Assembly: GCA_947475005.1 (NCBI GenBank)
Contig: CANJLI010000009.1
Span: forward strand, 1-55,492
DNA: 55,492 nt
From: Deltaproteobacteria bacterium
GTDB taxonomy: Bacteria > Bdellovibrionota_B > Oligoflexia > Oligoflexales > Bog-1112
Direction of reading: 5' to 3'
Each line of letters opens with the position of its first letter. The stretch's first letter is position 1. The position numbers and the translations under genes are program-made. Shown here piece after piece: positions 40,514 through 50,721 of this stretch. The notes under the pieces were generated by a model. The model made no database searches and was not told the DNA's origin. It worked only from the letters and a program-made list of their open reading frames with translations.

Positions 40514-42040
40514 ATGCACCAAAATCCACGCCCAGTTCAGAGCAAGCATGCCCCCAAACCAGATCTACTGGGTGCCGCGGTCACGGATACACTACAGGAG
40601 CTGATTGTAGTCTCGAGTATTGGAATGTGGGCCTTACTCAAGTCCTTCTTTTCTAGAAAATCCGTTGTGACTGTACCACTAACAGCTTTTCTTGCCTGGG
40701 GGAGCCTCTGGGTGGCCACAAGAGGGCTTCATATCCGATACCTCCATGATCTGGAGCCAGATCTGCTTATCTGGCCCAGGCTTGCCTGGATGTATCGAAT
40801 CCAGACCGTGTATCATGCCGCCTTTCTATTCTGCCTTGGCATTTCCCCCCTTGTATTATGCCTCGGTATGGTAGCCCGAAGCATTCGGTTAAAATTTCAT
40901 CACATTTTCGTGAAAGCTGCATTGACCAACGGGGTGGGGGATACCCCCAAGCTGATCTATTCAAAAAGGCTTGATAAATACAGAATTCGGTACGTTTTTG
41001 ATGCCAATGGCATTGGGATGAGTGAGTTTGAAGCGAAGCAAGAGCGAATTGAATCCCACTTTCGTTGCAACATCGAATCCATCAAACACGCCAAGCACAA
41101 TGGACAAGTGGCCGTTATTTTTACGAAGCAGCTTTTTCCAAGTCGTGTATTGTACCAAGACCTGGCGGCACAAAAGAGTCTACCCAAAGAAAGCTTGTAC
41201 CTGGGCGTCACTGTAGAAGGAATCAAAACCCAAAAGATAGCCGAACTCCCGCATATGTTGATCGCAGGGACTACGGGCTCAGGAAAGAGTGTGTTCTTTA
41301 AACAAGCGCTTCTTGGCCTACTTGAATCATCCCCTTACCTTCAAATGTATTTGATTGACTTGAAAGGAGGGCTTGAAATGATCGATTTTGTAGGCGCTCC
41401 CAATGTCAAAGTGATTAAAACTATGGATCAAGCTGTGCATTTACTCAGTCTGATCGAAAGAGAGATGAAAAATCGGTTTGCATATCTGGAGAAATCAAAT
41501 CGGAAGCAAATTACCCCGGAAGAAGACAAAAAAGACCGGATTGTAGTTGCTGTAGATGAAGCCTCCGTTCTGTATATGACCCGAAGCAAACATGATCCTG
41601 ATTACCAGGCCTCCCTCGATGCAAGGCGCCTTGCAGACTCGATCTCCAAATTATCTCGAGCAGCAGCCATCCACCTCCTCATTGCGACCCAAAAACTCGA
41701 TCGCCAAGTGATTCCGACCTCCGTCTCCGAGAACATTTCCGGACGCATGGCATTTCGTGCCAATTCCCTCCAGGGAAGCATGATTGTGCTGGGATCGAAG
41801 GATGCCTGTGAACTGCCTGAAATTCCCGGTCGAGGCATCTGGAGCTATGGAACTCGGAAAATGATCATTCAATCCCCCTATGCAGCTGAAGAAATCATCA
41901 AAGAAAGGTGCGAGCAGGTAGCAACACTGTTCAAGGAAGGAAAAAGAAAGATGTTCAACCCAATGATTGGTGAGACAGAGAAGACTGTAGATAAAGCAAT
42001 GATGGAAGATGTATACGGTGCTGTAGAGGAGAGAAAATGA
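40514..42040 (+). CDS. FtsK/SpoIIIE-type coupling ATPase
   Basis: 508 residues: two or three membrane helices (about 35-130), then an FtsK-like motor with Walker A LIAGTTGSGKSVFFKQ (near residue 250), DLKGGLEMIDF and Walker B IVVAVDEASVLY (near 345). In function it corresponds to a type IV coupling protein that delivers DNA to the channel. Sequence features resemble FtsK/TcpA-type proteins rather than TraD/VirD4. It overlaps the next gene by four bases. CTGGAG precedes ATG 40514. The 279 bases upstream hold no gene I can support. Confidence 0.8.
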   Translation: MHQNPRPVQSKHAPKPDLLGAAVTDTLQELIVVSSIGMWALLKSFFSRKSVVTVPLTAFLAWGSLWVATRGLHIRYLHDLEPDLLIWPRLAWMYRIQTVYHAAFLFCLGISPLVLCLGMVARSIRLKFHHIFVKAALTNGVGDTPKLIYSKRLDKYRIRYVFDANGIGMSEFEAKQERIESHFRCNIESIKHAKHNGQVAVIFTKQLFPSRVLYQDLAAQKSLPKESLYLGVTVEGIKTQKIAELPHMLIAGTTGSGKSVFFKQALLGLLESSPYLQMYLIDLKGGLEMIDFVGAPNVKVIKTMDQAVHLLSLIEREMKNRFAYLEKSNRKQITPEEDKKDRIVVAVDEASVLYMTRSKHDPDYQASLDARRLADSISKLSRAAAIHLLIATQKLDRQVIPTSVSENISGRMAFRANSLQGSMIVLGSKDACELPEIPGRGIWSYGTRKMIIQSPYAAEEIIKERCEQVATLFKEGKRKMFNPMIGETEKTVDKAMMEDVYGAVEERK

Positions 42041-42759
42041 AGCTAAAAATACACGGTATGTATTTGGATGATCGAGATCTTCAGTTATTTCGATACCTAC
42101 ACGCAGTAAAAGTAGCTACCTATGGCCAAATCCATCGCGATATTTATACGAGCATAGGTCTTGATTCTGTTGGAGGTCGAATTCGAAAATTAGAAGACAA
42201 TCGACTGCTGGAAGCCGGAAGAAGTCGTCTTTTACTCAATGGAGCAAGAACGGTCTCTCTTACGAGAAGAGCCTTTGATAACTTTGTTAAGAAAGGAGAA
42301 GAAATTCAGATTGAACTAAAAAGCGATGCGATTCAGCATGATTTGGTTCTTGTAGATATCCGCCATAGATTCTCTCTATTTCAGAGAACCTTGGATTATC
42401 AGACAGAAAATCAAATACAGACGTGGGATTTAAAAAATCGAAGCTTAAATTGTGATGCCATGATGCTGTTTCAACTTCGATCTACTCCGATACAAATTCC
42501 AATTGAATATGAAGCTTCATTAAAAAAGGAGGATCGCTACGAGCCTTTTTTGAAGAAATATTATCAAAATAGTGAGTTTCCACTGATTCTTTTACTAGCA
42601 GATACCCAGCTGATTCTAGATAAAATTGTAAAACTTGAAAAAGAACTATTCAATTGGGATAAGCCAAAATTCTTCTATCAACTGAAACAAAATTTCTTCA
42701 AAAATGAAGTATGTCATTTTGAAAATGGAAATCAATCCACCCTTACATTTAGTGAGTAA
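42037..42759 (+). CDS. Replication-relaxation family protein (candidate relaxase)
   Basis: 240 residues. The winged-helix-like N-terminus (DRDLQLFRYLHAVKVATYGQ) and the C-terminal domain with AIQHDLVLVDIRHRF and IPIEYEASLKKEDRYEPFLK fit the replication-relaxation (Rep-relax) family, which includes plasmid and ICE relaxation proteins. It would recognise or nick the transfer origin in the cytoplasm. It overlaps the coupling ATPase by four bases. No other relaxase is visible in the element, so this is the best candidate. The 11-base repeats start seven bases after its stop. Confidence 0.65.
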   Translation: MKLKIHGMYLDDRDLQLFRYLHAVKVATYGQIHRDIYTSIGLDSVGGRIRKLEDNRLLEAGRSRLLLNGARTVSLTRRAFDNFVKKGEEIQIELKSDAIQHDLVLVDIRHRFSLFQRTLDYQTENQIQTWDLKNRSLNCDAMMLFQLRSTPIQIPIEYEASLKKEDRYEPFLKKYYQNSEFPLILLLADTQLILDKIVKLEKELFNWDKPKFFYQLKQNFFKNEVCHFENGNQSTLTFSE

Positions 42760-42765
42760 GTTACG

Positions 42766-42801
42766 TATCGGTAGCATATCGGTAGCATATCGGTACCGAT
42801 A
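42766..42801. repeat. Three 11-base repeats ending in a palindrome (candidate oriT or operator)
   Basis: TATCGGTAGCA is repeated exactly at 42766 and 42777. The third copy at 42788 changes into the perfect 14-bp palindrome TATCGGTACCGATA. An 11-base period places the copies on one DNA face. The cluster lies between the relaxation protein and the accessory protein genes, where an origin of transfer would be expected. An operator for the downstream genes is the alternative. Confidence 0.55.
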
Positions 42802-42953
42802 AATCAAAAATCCATGAAACCCTTTATAAATATAAAAAATCCTTTCTTCTCTACTACTGACTGAATGCTGTTTCACTCATTTTTTTCATTTTTCCCCTGC
42901 CTCTTGTCTCCCCTCTCTCGCCACTCTCATCCACCCCTATATGGAGTGTATAT

Positions 42954-43334
42954 ATGGACCCCATTTCTATCGCCTCTCCTACTACACCTGCTCCCAAATC
43001 CTCCCCCTCTCTCACTATTCCTATCCGTATCCACAAGCCCACCGCTCGCCTCCTTTCCTCCATGGTTACCAAGCTCAATAAGAAAAACATAGGTAAGAAG
43101 GTCAAAGCAGATCATGTAATAGCCAAGGCCCTTGGCCTTCTTCAGGAGGTCCATTTTGAGGAAATCAAGTCAGCCACCTATTCGAGCGCCGATCAACTCG
43201 AAATTGAGTTTCGAAAATATTGCCAGCTTCACGGGACAATTTCTAAGGATGAATTTCTAAAAAAGATCCTTTCTGCTGCTATCCCCCAAGTCAATCTCCC
43301 AACCCAAAAAGTTGAGTCCAATCCCCATTCCTGA
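42954..43334 (+). CDS. Small accessory protein, possibly ribbon-helix-helix
   Basis: 126 residues: a disordered Pro/Ser/Thr-rich N-terminus, then LTIPIRIHKPTARLLSSMVT and KKVKADHVIAKALGLL, which recalls a strand-helix-helix DNA-binding module as in MobC-like accessory proteins. The first 35 codons are almost all pyrimidine-rich, matching a strong CT bias on this strand. GGAG lies eight bases before ATG 42954. Position next to the relaxation protein and excisionase suggests a DNA-processing role. The family is not certain. Confidence 0.5.
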   Translation: MDPISIASPTTPAPKSSPSLTIPIRIHKPTARLLSSMVTKLNKKNIGKKVKADHVIAKALGLLQEVHFEEIKSATYSSADQLEIEFRKYCQLHGTISKDEFLKKILSAAIPQVNLPTQKVESNPHS

Positions 43335-43426
43335 GGACAGGTAGACCTGTAGTTACCCAATCTTACAAGCATTCTAGCAACCCGTTGAAAAAACAAGATG
43401 TTATCACTATAGTAGGAGGCTTACCC

Positions 43427-43621
43427 ATGGGAGAAGTGCTCTTTGACAATCGAATCTCTGAGAAATTCGTTACAGCTGATGAGCTTGCCGAGCACCTAAA
43501 AGTCTCAGTGCATGCTATCAGAAAGTGGCGAAAGCAAGAGAAAATTCCGTACCATAAAATTGGCCGTTCCTTGCGATTTCGAGTCAGCGAAGTGCTGACT
43601 GCTATTGAAGGAGCTCAATGA
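43427..43621 (+). CDS. AlpA/Xis-type excisionase
   Basis: 64 residues. It has the MerR-like winged-helix-turn-helix of small excisionases: FVTADELAEHLKVSVHAIRK, then WRKQEKIPYHKIGRSLRFR. Such proteins bend DNA at the element end and direct excision by the integrase. ATG 43427 is chosen because AGGAGG lies seven bases before it; TTG 43385 is an in-frame alternative. The stop overlaps the integrase start by four bases, showing co-translation. Confidence 0.75.
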   Translation: MGEVLFDNRISEKFVTADELAEHLKVSVHAIRKWRKQEKIPYHKIGRSLRFRVSEVLTAIEGAQ

Positions 43622-44931
43622 GAAAATATGACAAACAAGAACCTAAAATCTACCAAAATAGCCGTAGTCGATGGAAGGTCCGTTTCTACGATGACGACAA
43701 GCAAAGTTATCGGGAAAAGATTTGTGAAACCAAAACTGATGCAGAAAATCTTAAACGCGCGATGCTTCGAAACGATGATTTGTCCTACTGGTTCGTAGAT
43801 AAAGTGGGAACAAATCATACCCCAATCACCTTCGAGGATTTGGCAGAAAAGTGGCTTGATCATGGAGAACATGTTCGTAGAATTTCTCTCTCCTGCTTGA
43901 TCAATTATCGGTCTCATCTTCGCAATCATGTGTTTCCGGTTATTGGAAAAACCCAAGTTCGGAAATTGATGATAGAAGATCTCGAACGCCTTGCTCGAAT
44001 CATCAATCAAAAAGCTCCAAAGACTCGTTCTTACACAGCGGTTCGTAAAAGCCGATGGGATGCAAGCCGGGACGATGGTCAGCGCCTCAGCCTTTCCTTT
44101 CAACGTGAAATTCTCACAGTCGCGTGCATGATTACAAGCTGGGCCTATAAGCGTCGCCCAAAACTCATTCATGAAAATCCATTCGAACATTTTCAACTCC
44201 CAAAGACTCCTGAGCATCTTTATGACTATTGGAAGTTGGAAGAAGAAAACCAGTTCATGGATTGGATTGAATCAGGGGGATATTACGCAGCCGAGACGAC
44301 CCGATACAAGAAAGCAGGTAAGGCAAAGAGCGTGATTCGGATGCAAGTGCGTGATTCACAGGAGCTTCGAGATATTATCCTGGTTGCTCTGCGAACTGGA
44401 ATGCGTCTTGGTGAAATTGGTGCCTTGCGCAATATGGATGTTGACCTAGCCGCAGGATTCATTATCGTTCGAGGATCGTACTGTGCAAAGGAAGGGATTC
44501 GCAAGAATACCACCAAGAGTCAGAAATCCCGCAGGATTGAAATCAATGGGGACGTTAGAGAAATTCTGGAGCGGAGAAAGTTCAAGGCGCAAAAAGAAGA
44601 TTTGTTCAATATCCACATGAATTCGATCAAATTCTTTCCGCGAACCTGTCGTTGGGCTGGTGTAAAAGAAATTCATTTCCATAGTCTCAGGCATACGTGC
44701 CTAACCAACCTGGCTAACGGCTACGGCATGGACAAGCCACTGGCACTACCCAAGGTCCAACAGATCGCTGGACACTCGGACATCAAGACGACGATGCGCT
44801 ATGTGCATAACGATTTGATCCAAGATACAGCATCCCTACAGTGGTCACGCGATGACCGTAAACAAAAAAAGGAACAACCACAGGAGGTTATTCCTTCTCA
44901 AACCGGTCTTCGTCTTATTGTTTCTCGGTAA
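43618..44931 (+). CDS. Tyrosine recombinase (integrase)
   Basis: 437 residues. An N-terminal arm-binding/core-binding part (about 1-190, including ITFEDLAEKWLDH) precedes the catalytic domain. Visible active residues are Arg in ALRTGMRLGEIGAL, Lys in TTKSQKSRRIEI, His-x-x-Arg in FHSLRHTCLTNL, His in IAGHSDIKTTMRYVHND and the nucleophilic Tyr in that segment. It joins and excises the element by recombining attachment sites. The stop lies 70 bases before the arm sites at 45002 and about 160 bases before the groEL-tail core. A terminator follows. The target is therefore the groEL 3' end. Confidence 0.9.
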   Translation: MRKYDKQEPKIYQNSRSRWKVRFYDDDKQSYREKICETKTDAENLKRAMLRNDDLSYWFVDKVGTNHTPITFEDLAEKWLDHGEHVRRISLSCLINYRSHLRNHVFPVIGKTQVRKLMIEDLERLARIINQKAPKTRSYTAVRKSRWDASRDDGQRLSLSFQREILTVACMITSWAYKRRPKLIHENPFEHFQLPKTPEHLYDYWKLEEENQFMDWIESGGYYAAETTRYKKAGKAKSVIRMQVRDSQELRDIILVALRTGMRLGEIGALRNMDVDLAAGFIIVRGSYCAKEGIRKNTTKSQKSRRIEINGDVREILERRKFKAQKEDLFNIHMNSIKFFPRTCRWAGVKEIHFHSLRHTCLTNLANGYGMDKPLALPKVQQIAGHSDIKTTMRYVHNDLIQDTASLQWSRDDRKQKKEQPQEVIPSQTGLRLIVSR

Positions 44932-44961
44932 AGCTACATCGGACGAATTCGGATTTTTCGA

Positions 44962-44986
44962 AGAGGGGCTTTAAGCCCCTCTTTTT
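44962..44986 (+). terminator. Rho-independent terminator after the integrase
   Basis: AGAGGGGC pairs with GCCCCTCT across TTTAA and is followed by five T residues. It ends the integrase transcript just before the attachment arms and keeps transcription from entering groEL's 3' end from the left. Confidence 0.8.
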
Positions 44987-45001
44987 GTTAGACTATTCCA
45001 G

Positions 45002-46780
<1,779 letters not shown>

Positions 46781-46812
46781 TTAGTTGAAAAGTAAGATGT
46801 TGACTCGAAAGA

Positions 46813-47103
46813 CTAGCGCTCTAGTACACCCAATAGATCATCTTCACGCATGACCAAGTGCTCGATACCATCGATCTTCACTTCAGAACCTGCGTACTTG
46901 GTGAACAATACAGAGTCACCTACTTTTACGTCTGGCTTGCTGATAGTGCCGCCTTCGATGCGCTTGCCGTTGCCTACTGCAACCACGAGGCCTTCCATCG
47001 GCTTTTCTTTGGCGTTATCTGGGATGAAAATCCCGCCAGCAGTCTTTTCTTCAGAATCCAAACGCTTAACGAGGATTCGGTCTTGTAACGGTCTGATCTT
47101 CAT
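46813..47103 (-). CDS. groS: Co-chaperonin GroES
   Basis: 96 residues: [19 protein letters not shown], a mobile-loop region [17 protein letters not shown] and the roof/base motifs [14 protein letters not shown], typical for GroES. It caps the GroEL ring. ATG 47103 is right because the family starts with MKIRPL; GGAACTCC upstream on the + strand gives a GGAGTTCC ribosome site. It is the promoter-proximal gene of the groES-groEL operon. Confidence 0.97.
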   Translation of the reverse strand: MKIRPLQDRILVKRLDSEEKTAGGIFIPDNAKEKPMEGLVVAVGNGKRIEGGTISKPDVKVGDSVLFTKYAGSEVKIDGIEHLVMREDDLLGVLER

Positions 47104-47210
47104 GGGGAACTCCTTCATGATGTAGCTGAAACAGGTGTATCGGCCCACCGCCAGATCGAGGGGCGAGCCGTAAACGGTACTTATCAATGCACCCGTACAA
47201 TGCAGTGAGG

Positions 47211-47255
47211 AACATAGTACCCCCCAATAGAATGTCAAGGGGGGAGTTCTATGTT
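47211..47255 (-). promoter_or_regulatory. groES-groEL promoter within an inverted repeat
   Basis: Read on the minus strand, TTGACA (47238-47233) and TATGTT (47216-47211) are 16 bases apart, a sigma-70-type promoter about 110 bases before groES. The promoter is framed by AACATAGTACCCCCC (47211-47225) and GGGGGGAGTTCTATGTT (47239-47255), imperfect inverted arms. The usual CIRCE element (TTAGCACTC and its complement) is not seen. The repeat may be an alternative heat-shock operator or a hairpin at the 5' end. Confidence 0.5.
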
Positions 47256-47352
47256 AATTTTCAGTTTTGCCCCTCTCCCGTTCTTTTTTTCAACTGGCTA
47301 TGGATAAGAAACTGTCTCGAGACCCATTTACTGATGCAATCGAAGGAATTAT

Positions 47353-48726
47353 ATGTCTTTTTCTACCAAATCTACCTGGTCCCCCGGTGGTGTCCGTGAA
47401 TTGCTCTGGATCTCTCTGCCAACTATCGTGTCTCAATCTGCTGGCAGCCTCATCATGGTCACTGACCGATACCTCTTGCGAGTCCTCGGAGAGTCCCATT
47501 CCCCAGCGGCTATGGCGGGCGGATTTGCAGCTCTCACCCTCATCATGTTCTGCCTCGGACTGGTGGCCTACGTCACCCCATTGGTGGGGCACTATGTGGG
47601 CGCCAAAAAACCGGAATACGCCTGTAGCGTTCTTTCTCAATCTTTTATTATCATTGGAATTTCGTACCCTTTCCTTCTCCTCATCGGTCGGCTGGGATTT
47701 GGCCCCTACGTCGCATGGGCCGGTCTCCCTGCTGAGGAGGCTCATCTTGCTCAGCAGTATTTTCGCATCATGAATGTGGGATGCCTCTTTACCCTGGCAG
47801 ACGTTGCAATGGGCGCTTTTTTTGCTGGAATTGGCAAAACCTGGGTGGTCATGCTGATAAGTATAATGGGTTGCCTCGTCAACGCCCCCCTGGGGTATTA
47901 CCTGATTCACTATGGGATTGGGGGATATTGGAGTGGGATTGAAGGAGCTGCCATCGGCGCTGTAGGGAGTGCTCTGTTTATGTTGGGCTTGTACCTGTAC
48001 TTCTACCTACAGCCTCACATGCGCAAGACCTACGGCTTTCGTGCCTCGTTACACATCAATCCAGTTCTGCTGAAAAAACTGTTTCGCTACGGTGCGCCTA
48101 CAGGGACAGAGTTTTTTCTCATTTTCATTGTCTTTACCTGCTTTACCTCCCTATACCACTCCTACGGAGAAGGCCCAGCATTGGCCATGACAGCGGTACA
48201 GAACTGGGATGTTTTGAGCTTTTTGCCCATGTGGGGGCTCAACATTGGCCTCATGAGTTTGGTGGGACGTCACCTCGGGGCTCGTAATATAGACCTTGCA
48301 CTGCGTACCACTTGGAGCGGATTTAAAGTCGCAGCTATAGTGGTAGGTGCTTCTGTAATCGCTTTTACTCTCTTTCCGGAGCCGTTGTTGCAAGTCTTCT
48401 TGCCTGAAACGATGACACTGGACCGAAGCCAAGTCTTGGGCCTTGGGATTCCCATGCTCCGTCTGGTGGCACTCTACTGCGTAGCTCACTCTATTAACCT
48501 CGTGTTAGGGGCTACCTTGCGAGCTGCTGGGGATACCAGAGCCTGCATGTATGCCGGTATATCTATCCACTGGAGTTTACTTTTGGTTGTATACCTATCC
48601 GTTCGGTATTGGCAGTTTCCACCCTTGGTAACATGGCAATTCTTTGTGTATGGAGCCTTTGCTGAGTCTCTCTTCTTCATCCTGCGTTTTTATTGGGGAC
48701 CCTGGAAAACCGCACGGGTGATCTAA
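47353..48726 (+). CDS. MATE family efflux transporter
   Basis: 457 residues with about twelve hydrophobic segments, internally duplicated. The N-terminal half begins ELLWISLPTIVSQSAGSLIM with VTDRYLLRVLG, and the C-terminal half has the matching FRYGAPTGTEFFLIFIVFTC. Such inner-membrane proteins export drugs or metabolites against a Na+ or H+ gradient. It is divergent from groES with about 250 bases between the starts. It probably forms an operon with the glycosyltransferase 36 bases downstream. Confidence 0.85.
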   Translation: MSFSTKSTWSPGGVRELLWISLPTIVSQSAGSLIMVTDRYLLRVLGESHSPAAMAGGFAALTLIMFCLGLVAYVTPLVGHYVGAKKPEYACSVLSQSFIIIGISYPFLLLIGRLGFGPYVAWAGLPAEEAHLAQQYFRIMNVGCLFTLADVAMGAFFAGIGKTWVVMLISIMGCLVNAPLGYYLIHYGIGGYWSGIEGAAIGAVGSALFMLGLYLYFYLQPHMRKTYGFRASLHINPVLLKKLFRYGAPTGTEFFLIFIVFTCFTSLYHSYGEGPALAMTAVQNWDVLSFLPMWGLNIGLMSLVGRHLGARNIDLALRTTWSGFKVAAIVVGASVIAFTLFPEPLLQVFLPETMTLDRSQVLGLGIPMLRLVALYCVAHSINLVLGATLRAAGDTRACMYAGISIHWSLLLVVYLSVRYWQFPPLVTWQFFVYGAFAESLFFILRFYWGPWKTARVI

Positions 48727-48762
48727 ACCAACCCTTTTTTACAACAAGTGGGGAGATTTTTT

Positions 48763-49995
48763 ATGAATGGTTCACACCAACGCACAGAAAAAAAAGCTCG
48801 ATTTAAATTGGTCGTCGCTTGGCAAGCCCTAGTCGTAAGAGGCTACCATAGCTTTTTTGAAGATGTAGCTGAATGGATTGATGACCAAGTGGTACTTGTC
48901 AGTCCCAATACATTTCAAGAAAGCGGAGGGCAATCGGTCGCTTTATCAGCACCCTCTCACACAGCACCAGATAACCTTCAGCTTGTAGGTACCCCCACTC
49001 TTACCTTCCATACCCAAGCGGTTTTGTATGCCGGCATGGGCCGGCTCTTTCGACGCCTTACCCAAAAGAAAGACGCCCCCTTGGTTGTTTTGGCGATTTC
49101 AGAGCCTTACGCCATCACTACGCTCTTGCTCTGGTTGCATGCAAAGCTGTGGGCACGGGGAAAAGTCTATTTTTTTTGTTATTGTGCGCAAAATATCGTA
49201 AAAAAATTCCCCTGGCCCCTACGATTTATACAACAATTTCTGCTTACACGCGTGGATGGTGTGTTGGTGCTTGGCAAAGGACAATCCGACTATTTAACGC
49301 AGTGTCAGTATAAAGGGAAAAGAATCAATTTCCCGCTGTGGTATGACAGTCGCATGTTTCATCCCCAAGGTCGAAAAGATAAGACTCGCATAGAGCAGAT
49401 TCTGGACGGGGCTTTGCAAGCATCCCACATTGTGGACAAGGTTGTCTTGGTCTTTGCAGGCAGCCTTTCTCCAGTAAAAGGCATTATCGATTTCCTCGAT
49501 TGTCTAGAGCTCCATTCTGAAAAATTTAGATCCGATTTTACCGTACTGATTGCAGGGATAGGCCCTGAAAAACAGGCTGTGCTGGATCGCCTCCCTGGTC
49601 TTACCAAGCTGGGACTTACGATTCTCTACCTAGGCCCTCTCCCACAAGAGCAGATGCCGGAGTTGTTTCGAATTTCAGATATCCTCTGTGTGCCATCCAA
49701 AACGCTCCCTCACTTGAAAGAGCAATTTGGCAGGGTCATTATAGAGGCTCAAGCGTGTGGGGTACACGTAGTGGGGTCTGACTCCGGAGGAATTCCCGAC
49801 GTACTTGCTTTCCGCGACTACATTTTTAAAGAGGGGGATATTCACGATATGGCAGACAAGATCCTGAAAATAAAAGAAAAGATTTCAGGAAAGAAAGAAA
49901 CCGAGCCCACTCTCCTCACCTGGAATGAACAATTCTCAGACCACAATCTGGCAAAATCTTTGGTGAATCAGCTTGCAACCGCCATTATATCGTAA
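48763..49995 (+). CDS. Glycosyltransferase family 4-like protein
   Basis: 410 residues, GT-B fold. The C-terminal nucleotide-sugar part has VFAGSLSPVKGIIDFLDCLE, VLIAGIGPEKQ, ILYLGPLPQEQMPELF and the EQFGRVIIEAQACG/VVGSDSGGIPDV signatures of GT4 enzymes. It transfers a sugar to an unknown acceptor, probably at the cytoplasmic side of the inner membrane. GTG 48748 is in frame, but GGGGAG before ATG 48763 favours the latter. It is 36 bases after the MATE gene. Confidence 0.75.
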   Translation: MNGSHQRTEKKARFKLVVAWQALVVRGYHSFFEDVAEWIDDQVVLVSPNTFQESGGQSVALSAPSHTAPDNLQLVGTPTLTFHTQAVLYAGMGRLFRRLTQKKDAPLVVLAISEPYAITTLLLWLHAKLWARGKVYFFCYCAQNIVKKFPWPLRFIQQFLLTRVDGVLVLGKGQSDYLTQCQYKGKRINFPLWYDSRMFHPQGRKDKTRIEQILDGALQASHIVDKVVLVFAGSLSPVKGIIDFLDCLELHSEKFRSDFTVLIAGIGPEKQAVLDRLPGLTKLGLTILYLGPLPQEQMPELFRISDILCVPSKTLPHLKEQFGRVIIEAQACGVHVVGSDSGGIPDVLAFRDYIFKEGDIHDMADKILKIKEKISGKKETEPTLLTWNEQFSDHNLAKSLVNQLATAIIS

Positions 49996-50094
49996 CTATC
50001 GATTTTATCTTGCATTTTAAGTTTTTCTGTGTTACTCTCCTAATTCTCCCAGTAAAATTAATGGATTTATAATGCATCGAGAAGAGGTGATAAA

Positions 50095-50721
50095 TTGATA
50101 TACCACATGATCGCGTGTACATGGCTTTTGATGCCATCCTTTGTTGCTATAGCAAGTTCTCCCCACTCTATTCAAAAGGTAGGGTATAAGATCCAGGGAA
50201 ATAGCCCCTATTGGCTTCGAGATGGCATTGCTGTTGATTACAAAGGCTGTGATATTTCCGAGGACAATAAAGAAAACGATCCTGATTATATTCAACCCCA
50301 GTCTCATTGTAAAAAACGTAAGTATCGCCCCGGATTTCGAGTTTCTATTAAACGAAAATTGACAGCGCAACAAGAGACTCCACGGGGGCACCACATTGTG
50401 TGTTTTCGATGTGCCGGATTGGTGAGTCCCAACCCAAGAGCCATTCACATTGATCATCATTCAAAGCGTTGGGCATTGCGAAGGGATGACTTGCTAGAAC
50501 AACCTGACGTTGCAAGTTTGTCTTCCCCTGAACGACGAACCCTTTTGCGTGACAGTTATAACGAAAGTCCACTTCGAAAAACTTGTGCACATTGTAACCT
50601 TACCCGAAGGAAAGCAGGGGAAACGCCAGCTGAGGAGGTTGCGCAAGAAATAGAACATGCAAAAACTGTACGCAGCAGCCTCTTCCAAAAAGAGGCTCCT
50701 CCTGCGTGTGAGCTAGATTAA
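50095..50721 (+). CDS. Secreted HNH-type nuclease
   Basis: 208 residues: a hydrophobic signal (IACTWLLMPSFVAIA) and a treble-clef HNH region, with HHIVCFRCAG, IHIDHHSKRW and a final RKTCAHCNLTRRK giving four cysteines and the His-Asp-His-His metal site. It would cut nucleic acid outside the cytoplasm, for nutrient acquisition or as a toxin; no immunity gene is obvious next to it. TTG 50095 has GAAGAGG upstream; ATG 50107 is the alternative. Its 3' end overlaps the convergent hisS 3' end by nine bases. A hairpin (AGCCTCTT/AAGAGGCT, 50677-50697) lies in the overlap region. Confidence 0.65.
   Translation: MIYHMIACTWLLMPSFVAIASSPHSIQKVGYKIQGNSPYWLRDGIAVDYKGCDISEDNKENDPDYIQPQSHCKKRKYRPGFRVSIKRKLTAQQETPRGHHIVCFRCAGLVSPNPRAIHIDHHSKRWALRRDDLLEQPDVASLSSPERRTLLRDSYNESPLRKTCAHCNLTRRKAGETPAEEVAQEIEHAKTVRSSLFQKEAPPACELD

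Noticed and set aside
50032..50460. 142-codon minus-strand frame opposite the HNH gene
   Set aside because: It lacks a ribosome site and recognisable motifs, whereas the + strand frame has the HNH cysteines and histidines and a signal peptide.
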